From NCBI RefSeq assembly GCF_030009775.1, contig NZ_JASCTH010000004.1, positions 62,001 through 126,000 on the forward strand: a stretch of 64,000 bases of DNA, read 5' to 3'. The stretch is from Actinoplanes sandaracinus. Lineage in GTDB: Bacteria; Actinomycetota; Actinomycetes; Mycobacteriales; Micromonosporaceae. Positions 36,838-45,373 of this stretch are shown one piece after another. The notes beneath the pieces were generated by a model. The model was given only the letters and a program-made list of their open reading frames with translations. It searched no databases and was not told where the DNA came from. Position 1 is the stretch's first letter. Each line of letters begins with the position of its first letter. Both the position numbers and the translations under genes were made by a program.

Positions 36838-38190
36838 TCAGTGCCCCCTCGGAACCGAAGCCAGCCGGGCCACGTCACGCAACACCAGGTCGAGGCTGCC
36901 GGCGCCGGCCCACGCCACCACCGGCACGCCGTGCTCGCGCAGCCGTCCCAACACGTTCTCCCGCTCCATCCGCCACAGCCGGGTGGCCAGCGGCGTCCAC
37001 TGGTTCTTCACCGGCGGGGCGGCCTGCGGGGGCAGGGTGTCGACCGCGACCACGTAGCGGCCGGACTGGGTGAGCTGGGCGAGCATGTCGGCGGCCCGCG
37101 GGTCGACCAGCGGGGTGAGCACCACGACCAGCGCCGACGAGGACACGTGGTGGGCGCCGAAGACGTTCTCGTACTGCTCGGTCTCGACCGGATCGGGGCG
37201 GACGTCGAGCAGCCATTCGAGCACGGTCAGGTACTGCCGGCGGCCGGAGGCGGGACGCAGCCGGCGGGCGGTCGAGCCGTACTCCAGCAGCGAGACCCGG
37301 TCGCCGCGGTGCAGGTAGTGCTCGGCGATCGCGGCCGCCGCCCGGACCGTGGTGTCCAGCACCGACGAGCCGCCGCGGACACCGCCGGAGAGACCGACCT
37401 CGCCGAGCACGTCGAGCAGGAGCAGCACCTCGGCGTCCCGGTCCGACAGGGTGGACGCCACGTGCAGGTCACGGGTCCGCAGCGAGACCCGCCAGTCGAT
37501 GCGGCGCAACCGGTCGCCGGGGGCGAACTGCCGGACGCCGGCCAGTTCGCCGCCCTCGCCGGGGCGGCGGGAGCGGTGCGCGCCGACCAGGCCGGCCGCG
37601 GCCGGCATCGCCTCGGTCGCCTTGAACGGCTCCGTGATCGGGTAGACCCGCACGCCCCGGGCATGGGTGACCACCGGGCGGCTGGCCAGCAGGCCACCGC
37701 AGGCGGCGGCCCGGGCGGCGGCCGGGCCGACGTCCTGCCGGCCCCAGCGCAGGGCCTCGCCGGGCAGGTCGATCGTGGCCCAGCCGTCAGCGGCCACGGT
37801 GAGGGCGAACGGCCGGTCCGAGTGTTCCAGCCGCAGCCACGGGGAGGTGCGGGCGCGGACCACGACCAGGTCGTAGCCGACCGCGTCCGGGTTGGCGACG
37901 GTCACCCCCGCGTCCACCTCACCGCCCTCGACCAGGTACGACTCGTCGGCGCTGATGGTGACCTCGGGCGCCGCGGCGGGCACCCGGCGCAGGTTGATCG
38001 CCGCGCCGATCGCGAACGGCGCCGCGAGCAGCACCAGGTCGACCCGGCCCAGGGCCACGCCCAGCAGCAGGAGCAGGCCGGTGAGCAGGACCGTCCGGCC
38101 GAGCGCCCGGGTGGGCACCCAGACCGGGCCGGACTGGTCGGCCGTGCCCGCGGCGGGCACGGCCGGACGCAGGCGCAACAGGTCAGTCAT
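36838..38190 (-). CDS. DUF58 protein (MoxR-associated, vWA-like)
   Basis: 450 aa. Two or three N-terminal hydrophobic helices, a beta-rich middle, and the DUF58 signature GVRQFAPGDRLRRIDWRVSL. A C-terminal vWA-like part follows (RDAEVLLLLDVLGEVGL and DRVSLLEYGST). The ATG at 38190 overlaps the MoxR stop (ATGACTGA). Encoded with a MoxR ATPase, as is usual; such pairs are thought to help assemble or activate envelope or enzyme complexes, with the client unknown. Confidence 0.9.
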   Translation of the reverse strand: MTDLLRLRPAVPAAGTADQSGPVWVPTRALGRTVLLTGLLLLLGVALGRVDLVLLAAPFAIGAAINLRRVPAAAPEVTISADESYLVEGGEVDAGVTVANPDAVGYDLVVVRARTSPWLRLEHSDRPFALTVAADGWATIDLPGEALRWGRQDVGPAAARAAACGGLLASRPVVTHARGVRVYPITEPFKATEAMPAAAGLVGAHRSRRPGEGGELAGVRQFAPGDRLRRIDWRVSLRTRDLHVASTLSDRDAEVLLLLDVLGEVGLSGGVRGGSSVLDTTVRAAAAIAEHYLHRGDRVSLLEYGSTARRLRPASGRRQYLTVLEWLLDVRPDPVETEQYENVFGAHHVSSSALVVVLTPLVDPRAADMLAQLTQSGRYVVAVDTLPPQAAPPVKNQWTPLATRLWRMERENVLGRLREHGVPVVAWAGAGSLDLVLRDVARLASVPRGH

Positions 38191-39172
38191 GCCGGGCGTA
38201 CGTCGGGAGCGCCCCACTGGCCGGGGCGGGCACCGCGGAGAGCACCTCCTGGACCACGAAGGACGGGTTCACCTGGCGCAGCCACATCTCCGGGCGCAGG
38301 GTGATCCGGTGGGCGAGCGCCGGAATGGCGACGTCCTTCACGTCCTCCGGCACGACGTAGTCGCGGCCGGCCATCGCCGCACGGGCCCGGGCCAGCAGGA
38401 GCAGGGCGAGCGAGCCACGGGGCGACGAGCCGACCAGCACGGCGCTGTGGTCCCGGGTGGCCGAGGCGAGCGACACGATGTAGCGGCCGATCGAGTCCTC
38501 GACCGCGACCGATTCCAGCGCGGCCTGCATCATCTGCAGCGTCCGGGCGTCCACGACGGGGGTGAGGGTGGACTCCTCCTGGCGCCGCGACATCCGCCGC
38601 TGGAGCACCGTCCACTCCTCCTCGGCGGTCGGGTAGCCGAACGAGACCCGCAGCAGGAACCGGTCCAGCTGGGCCTCGGGCAGCGGGTACGTCCCCTCGT
38701 ACTCGATCGGGTTGGCCGTCGCGATCACGTGGAACGGCGGGTCCAGCCGGTAGGTGACGCCCTCGACCGAGACCTGCTTCTCCTGCATCGCTTCGAGCAG
38801 GGCGGACTGGGTCTTCGGCGGCGTCCGGTTGATCTCGTCGGCCAGCAGCATGTTGGTGAAGACCGGGCCGGCTCGGAAGGCGAAGTCGCCCTTGCGCTGG
38901 TCGTAGAGGAACGAGCCGGTGACGTCGGCGGGCAGCAGGTCGGGGGTGAACTGCAGCCGGCGGAAGTCGAGCCCGAGCGCCTGCGCGAAGGACCGGGCGG
39001 TCAGCGTCTTGCCGAGGCCTGGCATGTCCTCCAACAGCACGTGGCCGCCGGCCAGGATCCCGGCCAGCACGAGTTCCAGCGAGTCTCGCTTGCCCACCAG
39101 GACCGTGCCGACGGAGTCGAGGACCGCCCCGGCCAGCCGCCCGACCTCGTACGGGGGAAGAGCCTGCGTCAC
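38183..39172 (-). CDS. MoxR-family AAA+ ATPase
   Basis: 329 aa. Walker A MPGLGKT near residue 55, Walker B LLADEINRTPPKTQSALLEA, sensor 1 HVIATANPIE, and the MoxR-typical LPEAQLDRF (arginine-finger region). It belongs to the MoxR-DUF58 chaperone-like systems. Fourth position of the five-gene cluster on the minus strand counted from DUF4129, and it overlaps DUF58 by 8 bp. Confidence 0.95.
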   Translation of the reverse strand: MTQALPPYEVGRLAGAVLDSVGTVLVGKRDSLELVLAGILAGGHVLLEDMPGLGKTLTARSFAQALGLDFRRLQFTPDLLPADVTGSFLYDQRKGDFAFRAGPVFTNMLLADEINRTPPKTQSALLEAMQEKQVSVEGVTYRLDPPFHVIATANPIEYEGTYPLPEAQLDRFLLRVSFGYPTAEEEWTVLQRRMSRRQEESTLTPVVDARTLQMMQAALESVAVEDSIGRYIVSLASATRDHSAVLVGSSPRGSLALLLLARARAAMAGRDYVVPEDVKDVAIPALAHRITLRPEMWLRQVNPSFVVQEVLSAVPAPASGALPTYARHD

Positions 39173-39185
39173 CGGCGCACCTTTC

Positions 39186-39764
39186 TCACAGTCGTTCCAT
39201 GGTGTCTAGGTAGGTTTCGACGTCCCGGGGCTTCAACGAGCGCCGCGTCGGCCCGGACAACGCCGACCAGAGATCGTCGCCGAGAAGTTCCCGGGCCCGG
39301 CGCGGGTCGCTGGCCCGGGTGATGCCGTGCCGCAGGCGCAGCCGTTCGTCGGTCATCTCCGCGAGCACCGGCAGAACGTTACGCGAGTGGAGATCCGGAT
39401 CCGAGTGCGCCCGGTCCAGGTTCTGCTCCCACCGGCGGACGGCCGCCCGGAGCGCGTCGGCGGCCGGCGCGGCGTCGGATCCGATCCGGGAGCGCAGCCG
39501 GGGCGGGGGTGGCGGGGCCACCATCGAGACGGCGTGGATCACCAGCCGGAGGCCGGTCAGCAAGGCGACCAGCAGCAACAGCGAGATGCTCATGCCGACC
39601 GAGCGCAGGCCCGCGGTCACGACCACTGTGGCCGCGGCGATGATGGCGACGTTGATGGCGAGCGTCACGCCGAGTGTCCGTCGCTTGACGACGGTCTCGG
39701 GCTCCTCGACCGTGTGCCGGCTCTCGGCGATGCCGAAGAGGTCGTCCAGCCCCCCGTCGCTCAT
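39186..39764 (-). CDS. membrane protein of the MoxR/DUF58 operon
   Basis: 192 aa. Two adjacent membrane helices (LAINVAIIAAATVVVTAGL, ISLLLLVALLTGLRLVI) are followed by a cytoplasmic helical domain (ADALRAAVRRWEQNLDRAHS, YLDTMERL). No named domain is recognised; proteins of this shape recur between DUF4129 and MoxR genes. The ATG has a strong GGAGGTGG site. Confidence 0.8.
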   Translation of the reverse strand: MSDGGLDDLFGIAESRHTVEEPETVVKRRTLGVTLAINVAIIAAATVVVTAGLRSVGMSISLLLLVALLTGLRLVIHAVSMVAPPPPPRLRSRIGSDAAPAADALRAAVRRWEQNLDRAHSDPDLHSRNVLPVLAEMTDERLRLRHGITRASDPRRARELLGDDLWSALSGPTRRSLKPRDVETYLDTMERL

Positions 39765-39837
39765 GCCGCCACCTCCGCTTCGCTCCGGTGTCGGCATGAG
39801 TCTTGAACTGCGCCGGCTGATTCGCTCGCAAGCTCGC

Positions 39838-40539
39838 TCATGCCTGCGCTCCGCTCCGGGCGGCGCCCAGGTCGGCGCGCAGCCGTTCCAGGGCGGACCG
39901 GGCCTGCTGCCGCATCTGGTCGTCGACGGTGTGGGTGGCGTACCGGGCCTCGCGGTAGACCTCGAGGAGCGCGGCCAGCACGCCGGCGTCGACCTGCTGC
40001 TCGGCCAGCAGCCGGCCGACGTAGTCGGTGGGGCTGTCGCCGGGATGCCGGGGGGTGCCGGCGGCGGCGGCCGCGTCCTCCAGCCGCACCCAGCACGCGA
40101 TCACCGCCCGGCGCGGGTCACGGTCGGTGTCGGAGAGCTCCTCCAGGCCCGCGTCGAGCGCGGCGACCAGGTCGTCAGCGGTCCGCGGGGCCCGCTGCGG
40201 CTGACGCCGGCGGCCGGTGCGAGCCGGGCGGCGGCGCAGGTAGTCGCGGATCAGCGCCCAGGAGAGGCCGAGGACCATCAGGAACGCGCCGATGATGAGC
40301 ACGATCAGGGTGGCGTCGCCCACCCAGTCGGGCAGGCCGCGGGCCGGCTCGGGGACCCTCTCCTGAATGCTGGGGGTCACCGACGGGCGGGGCGGCAGCA
40401 GCGGCGCCCGGGTGGGGGGCGCGTCCTGCTGGATCTGCTCAAGCTGCGGAGCGGACCTGGTGGCGGCCAACGAGATCGCGAAGAGCAGCCCGAGAACGGC
40501 GGCGAGGGGCCACCATCGGCGCAGTGAGGCGAAGTCCAT
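39838..40539 (-). CDS. DUF4129 membrane protein
   Basis: 233 aa. Signal-anchor helix (WWPLAAVLGLLFAISLAA), a Pro-rich extracytoplasmic linker, a second helix (ATLIVLIIGAFLMVLGLSW), then the cytoplasmic DUF4129 domain (VIACWVRLEDAAAAAG, PTDYVGRLL, ARYATHTV). First gene of the cluster. Start ATG at 40539 chosen because the membrane anchor begins right after it; no clear Shine-Dalgarno. Confidence 0.85.
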   Translation of the reverse strand: MDFASLRRWWPLAAVLGLLFAISLAATRSAPQLEQIQQDAPPTRAPLLPPRPSVTPSIQERVPEPARGLPDWVGDATLIVLIIGAFLMVLGLSWALIRDYLRRRPARTGRRRQPQRAPRTADDLVAALDAGLEELSDTDRDPRRAVIACWVRLEDAAAAAGTPRHPGDSPTDYVGRLLAEQQVDAGVLAALLEVYREARYATHTVDDQMRQQARSALERLRADLGAARSGAQA

Positions 40540-40582
40540 GCGAGGGCTCAGATCCGTGACTCGAGGGTTGTCGGCGCTCGCA

Positions 40583-41335
40583 TCATGCCAGGCCCGCCAG
40601 TTCCTTCGCACGGCCGAACACCTCGTCCAGCATCGCCGGGGTCAGCCGGCCGGTGAAGGTGTTCTGCTGGCTGACGTGGAAACTGCCCAGGAGAACCGGT
40701 GCGCCGGGCACGGCGACCTGGGCGCCGTGCCCGAATTTCGGGCGCGGCACCGGCGGCCGGACCCCGTAGGCGGCGGTCATCGCCGGCCACCAGGCCGCCC
40801 AGGCGAAGGCGCCGAGAGCGACCACCACCCGCAGCGTGGGCCGGACCAGCTCCAGCTCACGGCGGAACCAGGGCGCGCAGGTGTCGCGTTCGCCGGGCAG
40901 CGGTTTGTTGTCGGGTGGGGCGCAGCGCACGGCAGCGAAGATCCGGGTGTGCCGCAGCGCGAGGCCGTCGTCGGCGGAGACACTGGTCGGCTGGTTGGCC
41001 AGCCCGGCCCGGTGCAGCGCGGCGAACAGCACGTCGCCGGAGCGGTCGCCGGTGAATATCCGCCCGGTGCGGTTGCCGCCGTGCGCGGCCGGCGCCAGGC
41101 CGAGGACGGCGATCTCGGCGTCGGCGGGACCGAACCCCGGGACCGGGCGGCCCCAGTACACCTGGTCACGGAAAGCGGCACGGCGCGCCACGGCGATGTC
41201 GGTGCGCCAGGCGACCAGGCGCGGACAGGCGAAACAGTCCGCGATGTGGGCGTCGAGCACGGTCAGCGAGGCGGTTTCGGCCGCCTGTGCGGCGACTTCC
41301 TCGGGGGTACGCGCGGACGCGCCGGACGGGAGCAC
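40583..41335 (-). CDS. uracil-DNA glycosylase, family 5-like (UdgB)
   Basis: 250 aa. An iron-sulfur Cys set (CFACPRLVAWR and RCAPPDNKP plus others), motif A GLAPAAHGGNRTGRIFTGD without the catalytic Asp of family 1, and a motif 2 region FHVSQQNTFTGRLT match family 5 (UdgB) enzymes. These remove uracil and related lesions from DNA. GTG start. The gene lies upstream of DUF4129 on the same strand with a 43-bp gap. Confidence 0.9.
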   Translation of the reverse strand: MLPSGASARTPEEVAAQAAETASLTVLDAHIADCFACPRLVAWRTDIAVARRAAFRDQVYWGRPVPGFGPADAEIAVLGLAPAAHGGNRTGRIFTGDRSGDVLFAALHRAGLANQPTSVSADDGLALRHTRIFAAVRCAPPDNKPLPGERDTCAPWFRRELELVRPTLRVVVALGAFAWAAWWPAMTAAYGVRPPVPRPKFGHGAQVAVPGAPVLLGSFHVSQQNTFTGRLTPAMLDEVFGRAKELAGLA

Positions 41336-41392
41336 CCGTCCAGCACAGCATCCCGGCGCGGAGGAAACGAACCCGGGTCGGCCCGGTGTCGC

Positions 41393-41411
41393 GGACGTCG
41401 AGCAGACGTCC
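41393..41411 (-). terminator. hairpin after the LppU-like gene
   Basis: GGACGTC-GAGCA-GACGTCC, 7-bp perfect stem, 35 bp past the stop at 41446 and before the uracil-DNA glycosylase start. Confidence 0.4.
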
Positions 41412-41445
41412 TCGGCCGGACTTTTCGGATCTCAGGCCGCGCGGA

Positions 41446-41946
41446 TCAGTTCGTCTTCACGCAGAGCAGGTAACCCTCGCCCTCGGCGCTGGCGATGATG
41501 TTCCCCTTCTCGCCGTCTTTCAGCTTCTCCTTGAGGATCGCGTCGCAGGCGGGGCTGTTGACGTCCTTGACCCCTTCGACACGGTCCAGCACGGTGTACT
41601 TGGCGGCGGAGGAGGAGCAGTCGACGATCTCCGCCTTGATCTCGCTGGCGGTCTCCGCCAGCTCGCTCTTGGAGCCGATGCAGTCACCGGCCTTGGCGTC
41701 CTTGGTCGCGTCCTCGGCGAAAGCGCTGCCGATGCCGATCTTGATCACCACGACGATCGCGATGACCGCGAGAGTGCCCAGGATGCCGAGTGCCTTGGCG
41801 AGGAACTTCTTCTTCGGCTTGACCTCCGGCGCACCGGGGAACTGCACGCCGGGCGGCGGCGGGAAGCCCTGTGCCCCGGCGTTCGGCGGCGGGAAGGACG
41901 GCGGGACGGCGCCGCCGGCCTGGGGCGGCACAGCCGGGTCAGTCAT
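41446..41946 (-). CDS. LppU/SCO3897-like membrane-anchored protein
   Basis: 166 aa. A Pro/Gly-rich cytoplasmic N-terminus of about 45 residues, a KPKKK stop, one membrane helix (ALGILGTLAVIAIVVVIKI), and an extracytoplasmic domain with four cysteines (GDCIG, VDCSS, PACDA, LLCVK), probably two disulfides. It resembles LppU-like actinobacterial proteins of unknown function; the assignment rests on architecture. Confidence 0.75.
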   Translation of the reverse strand: MTDPAVPPQAGGAVPPSFPPPNAGAQGFPPPPGVQFPGAPEVKPKKKFLAKALGILGTLAVIAIVVVIKIGIGSAFAEDATKDAKAGDCIGSKSELAETASEIKAEIVDCSSSAAKYTVLDRVEGVKDVNSPACDAILKEKLKDGEKGNIIASAEGEGYLLCVKTN

Positions 41947-42044
41947 CGGGCTTTCCTCTCAGGGGGCGGCCGGCGTTGCCGGCCGGCACGCGAGGATAGC
42001 GATCTCCCTCGCGTGCTCGCGATCCCCCTAGCAGCCCGTATTCG

Positions 42045-43055
42045 TCACCTCGACACGGTCGGCGCCGGCGTGGTCGCGGCCGGGCCTGTGGACGAACCTG
42101 TGGACGAAGCCGGGGCCCCGCTCCCCTGAGGCACCGACGGGACGGCCGACGGCGCCGCCGATTCGCCGGCCCGGGTGCCGTCAGCCGGGAACGGCGCCTG
42201 GGCGAGGCAGTACGGATAGGTGCCGCTGCGCACCTGCGTCCAGTTGCCGTCCGCGTCGTAGCAGGAGGCCTCACCCAACTGGATGGGGTGCCCGTTCTGG
42301 TCGTAGAGCTGCACGCCCTGCAGAAGCCGGCCCTGCCCGTCATAGACGAAGACGTCACGGACCTCGTCGTAGCGGCTTCCCCCGTCGGTGTAGCTCACCT
42401 GGTCGTAGTAGTCACGCTGGGCGGCGGAGTCGACCTCGAAGAAGCCGACCACCGCGAAGAGCACCAGGAACGCCGTGCCGAGGCGGAGGAAGCGCCGCGG
42501 CCAGCGCCGGGCCGGAACCCCCCGGCGGCCCAGCCAGATCGAGCCGAGGATGCCGAGGGCGAGCAGGATGACGGCCGCGAAACCGTCGCCGTCGATCCGG
42601 GGCAGCAGGCCCAGCGGTTCGCTGGAGTCGTGCAGCATGAAGGCGACCGTCATGGCTGCCAGATAGCCCCGGAGAATCCACCAGGCGGGCCGCAGCAGCA
42701 CGAGGAACTCACTGGCCCTCGGGTAGCCCAGAACGGGCCCGACCCGCGCGTCGGCGCGGTGCAGCAACCCGGCGATCCGGGCGCGATGCCGGGCCGCGGT
42801 CTCGGCGATGCGGGACTGCTCACCCGGTGGCTGCGGGCCGGCCGCGACACCGGCGCTGGCGCTGAGCTCGGCCGCGTAGGCGTCCGGCGGGCCGAGCCGC
42901 TCGTAGAGCGACCCACCGCCCTCGGCCAGCACCTCGGCCAGGTGTTCGGGCAGGTCTTCGAGCAGCTCGTCACGGGTGGCGGCGGGCAGGCCGGCGAGTG
43001 CCTGCCGGACGCCCTCCACGTAGACGGCGATCTCGTCCTGTGCCGTGAGGTTCAC
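42045..43055 (-). CDS. HAAS-domain (DUF1700-like) membrane protein paired with PadR
   Basis: 336 aa. The N-terminal HAAS-like module (VEGVRQALAGLPAATRDELL, EDLPEHLAEVLAEGG) is followed by four membrane helices and an extracytoplasmic domain with YD repeats (VFVYDGQGRLLQGVQLYDQN) and a Ser/Pro/Thr-rich tail. Genes of this kind commonly sit directly behind PadR regulators, as here (GTGA overlap). Role unknown; envelope-stress or membrane control is an inference. Confidence 0.85.
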   Translation of the reverse strand: MNLTAQDEIAVYVEGVRQALAGLPAATRDELLEDLPEHLAEVLAEGGGSLYERLGPPDAYAAELSASAGVAAGPQPPGEQSRIAETAARHRARIAGLLHRADARVGPVLGYPRASEFLVLLRPAWWILRGYLAAMTVAFMLHDSSEPLGLLPRIDGDGFAAVILLALGILGSIWLGRRGVPARRWPRRFLRLGTAFLVLFAVVGFFEVDSAAQRDYYDQVSYTDGGSRYDEVRDVFVYDGQGRLLQGVQLYDQNGHPIQLGEASCYDADGNWTQVRSGTYPYCLAQAPFPADGTRAGESAAPSAVPSVPQGSGAPASSTGSSTGPAATTPAPTVSR

Positions 43056-43381
43056 GCCTTCCCCCGCTCGCGAAGCAGATCTTCCATGATCGATGCGAAT
43101 CCGTGCCAGACCTTGCCGGAACGCTGCAACTCGGCACGGCCGGCTTCGTTGAGTGCGTAGTACTTCCGGTGCGGGCCCTCGTCACTGGGCACCACGTAGC
43201 TGTTGAGCAGGCCGCCGTTGAAGAGCCGGCGCAGGGTGCCGTAGACCGAGGCGTCGCCCACGTCCTCCAGACCGGAGGCGCGCAGGCGGCGCAGGATGTC
43301 ATAGCCGTAACCGTCCTCGTCGCGCAACACGGCGAGGACCGCCAAATCGAGCACGCCCTTGAGCAGCTGTGTCGGATCCAC
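43052..43381 (-). CDS. PadR-family transcriptional regulator
   Basis: 109 aa winged-helix repressor. VDPTQLLKGVLDLAVLAVL opens the domain, GYGYDILRRLR and VYGTLRRLFNGGLL form the recognition helix and wing, and EAGRAELQRS with the C-terminal helix makes the dimer. The GTG at 43381 is chosen over GTGs at 43402 and 43390 because the family starts here and a TAGTGT box ends 7 nt upstream. It probably autoregulates the padR-HAAS pair. Confidence 0.9.
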   Translation of the reverse strand: MDPTQLLKGVLDLAVLAVLRDEDGYGYDILRRLRASGLEDVGDASVYGTLRRLFNGGLLNSYVVPSDEGPHRKYYALNEAGRAELQRSGKVWHGFASIMEDLLRERGKA

Positions 43382-43388
43382 GCGGAGC

Positions 43389-43394
43389 ACACTA
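43389..43394 (-). promoter_or_regulatory. -10 box TAGTGT, 7 nt before the padR GTG
   Basis: TANNNT hexamer with leaderless spacing; it decides the PadR start codon. Confidence 0.5.
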
Positions 43395-43457
43395 CTGCGC
43401 AATCCGAAGTACCGTCAACAGCGCACTACCCGGACGGGCAGTGCGGAAAAGGGACGG

Positions 43458-44372
43458 TCAGACGGCCAGGCCGAACGCGATGCCGTCGAGGATGTCGTGC
43501 TCGGAAGCGATCACGAAGTCGTGGCCGGAGCGCTCGATGATCGACTTCATGATCAGGGCGCCGCCGCCGATCACGTCGGCGCGACCGGGATGCATCACGG
43601 GCAGGGCCAGCCGCTCGGCGACGGTCATCGCCAGCAACTCGCCGGTCACCCGGGCGACGACCGGGGCGTCGATCCTGCTGTGGTGGATGCGCGTGGAGTC
43701 GTACACCTCGAGGTCGTGCGCGAGAGCGGCCACGGTGGTGACCGTCCCGGCCAGCCCGACCAGCGTCTTCGCGTCGTGGCCGGAGACGGCCGCCAAGGCC
43801 GTGTCGACGGCCTTGGCGATGTCCGCCTCTGCCGCCGCCAGCTCGGACGGGGTCGGCGGGTCGGTGTGCAGGTGCCGCTCGGTCATCCGGACACAGCCGA
43901 TGTCCATCGAGATCGCGTGCTCGACGCCGGCCGTGCCGGTGACGAACTCGGTGGAGCCACCTCCCAGGTCGAAGACCAGGTAGGGGCCCTCGGCGTCGAG
44001 GCCCCGCACCGCCCCGGTGAAGGACAGCGCGGCCTCCTGCTCACCGGTGATCACCTCGGGCTCGATGCCCAGCACCCCCCGGACCATGCCACGGAAGTCC
44101 TGCGCGTTGGAGGCGTCCCGGCTGGCCGAGGTGGCGCACATCCGCACCCGGGTGACGCCCAACTCGGCGATCTCGGCGGCGTAGCCGAGCAACGCCTGCC
44201 GGGTCCGCTCGATCGCGGCGGCGGCGAGCATCCCGGTACGGTCGACGCCTTCCCCCAGCCGCACGATCTCCATCCGGCGGGACACGTCGACGAGTTTGTC
44301 GGAGTCCACGTCGGCGATCAGCAGGCGGATGGCGTTGGTGCCGCAGTCGATGGCGGCGACCCGCACACTCAT
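43458..44372 (-). CDS. Ppx/GppA phosphatase family protein
   Basis: 304 aa actin-fold phosphatase with the phosphate-1 motif AAIDCGTNAIRLLIAD and the phosphate-2/adenosine loop VFDLGGGSTEF. Short (one-domain) actinobacterial type. Members degrade polyphosphate from the end and/or convert pppGpp to ppGpp. The ATG overlaps the stop of the upstream GNAT gene (ATGA). A possible counterpart of PPK2 and CHAD in this window. Confidence 0.93.
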   Translation of the reverse strand: MSVRVAAIDCGTNAIRLLIADVDSDKLVDVSRRMEIVRLGEGVDRTGMLAAAAIERTRQALLGYAAEIAELGVTRVRMCATSASRDASNAQDFRGMVRGVLGIEPEVITGEQEAALSFTGAVRGLDAEGPYLVFDLGGGSTEFVTGTAGVEHAISMDIGCVRMTERHLHTDPPTPSELAAAEADIAKAVDTALAAVSGHDAKTLVGLAGTVTTVAALAHDLEVYDSTRIHHSRIDAPVVARVTGELLAMTVAERLALPVMHPGRADVIGGGALIMKSIIERSGHDFVIASEHDILDGIAFGLAV

Positions 44373-44863
44373 AGGTGCAACAGCATTCTCGTGTTCCCCA
44401 GCGTGTTCGGCTTGACCCGTTCCAGGTCCAGGAATTCGGCCACACCCTCGTCGTACGAGCGCAGCAACTGCTCGTAGACGCCGTGCGGCACCGGTGCCCC
44501 GTCGATCTCGGTGAACCCGAACGACCCGAAGAACCGGGTCTCGAAGGTGAGGCAGAAGACCCGCCGCACGCCGAGCTCACGCGCCTGGTCGATGAGCGCC
44601 GCGACGATCCGGTGGCCGATCTTCCGGCCGCGCTGCGCCGGGTCCACGGCGACCGTGCGGATCTCCGCCAGGTCCTCCCACATCACGTGCAGCGCGCCGC
44701 AGCCCACCACCTGGTCCTGCTCGTCGGCCGCCACCCAGAACTCCTGCACCTGCTCGTACAGCGTGACGGTGGCCTTGCTGAGCAGCCGCCGGTCGGAGGT
44801 GTAGGCGTCCACCAGGGATCGGATCGCCCGGATGTCCCTGGTCTTCGCGCGACGGATCCTCAC
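44369..44863 (-). CDS. amino-acid N-acetyltransferase (short N-acetylglutamate synthase type)
   Basis: 164 aa GNAT protein. AEIRTVAVDPAQRGRKIGHR carries the acetyl-CoA loop and RRVFCLTFETRFFGSFGFTE the C-terminal strand typical of short ArgA/NAGS-like proteins (similar plan to mycobacterial Rv2747), which acetylate glutamate at the first step of arginine synthesis. The biochemical role here is inferred. GTG overlaps the DUF501 stop (GTGA). Confidence 0.85.
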   Translation of the reverse strand: MRIRRAKTRDIRAIRSLVDAYTSDRRLLSKATVTLYEQVQEFWVAADEQDQVVGCGALHVMWEDLAEIRTVAVDPAQRGRKIGHRIVAALIDQARELGVRRVFCLTFETRFFGSFGFTEIDGAPVPHGVYEQLLRSYDEGVAEFLDLERVKPNTLGNTRMLLHL

Positions 44864-45363
44864 TCGTCGGCCGCGACGCGGACGCAGGGACCACCGGCCC
44901 AGTACGGCTCGATCGCGTCCCGCACCTCGTCGCCGAACGGGTTGACGCCCCGCCCGGCGGCCAGCGCGTGCCCGAGGTGGACGTGCAGGCACTTGACCCG
45001 GTCCGGCATGCCACCGGCCGAGACGTCCTTGATCTCCGGCACGTCGTCGATGGCGGTCCGCCGGTCCAGATAGTCCTGGTGGGCGGCCGCATACTTCTGG
45101 GCCAGCTCCGGGTCGGTGCTGAGACGGTCCTGCATGTCCCGCATGACGCCGGCCGACTCCAGCCGGCTGCACGCGGCGGTGGCGTGCGGGCACGTCAGAT
45201 AGAACAGGGTCGGGAACGGCGTGCCGTCGTCCAGCCGTGGGGAGGTCTCCACCACGTCGGGATTGCCGCACGGGCAGCGGTGCGCGACCGCGCGGGTGCC
45301 GCGGGGCCGGCGGCCTAGCTGGGCCGCCACGATGTCGAGGTCGGCGGGTGTGGGTTGTTCCAT
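44860..45363 (-). CDS. DUF501 protein
   Basis: 167 aa. HRCPCGNPDVVETSPRLDDG, PTLFYLTCPHATAACSRLES and KCLHVHLGHALAAG are the Cys/His-rich signatures of DUF501, suggesting metal binding. Function unknown; it is almost always between divIC and the ppx gene in actinobacteria, as here. The ATG overlaps neither neighbour; the divIC stop lies 10 bp upstream. Confidence 0.9.
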   Translation of the reverse strand: MEQPTPADLDIVAAQLGRRPRGTRAVAHRCPCGNPDVVETSPRLDDGTPFPTLFYLTCPHATAACSRLESAGVMRDMQDRLSTDPELAQKYAAAHQDYLDRRTAIDDVPEIKDVSAGGMPDRVKCLHVHLGHALAAGRGVNPFGDEVRDAIEPYWAGGPCVRVAADE

Positions 45364-45373
45364 CAGTGAGAAA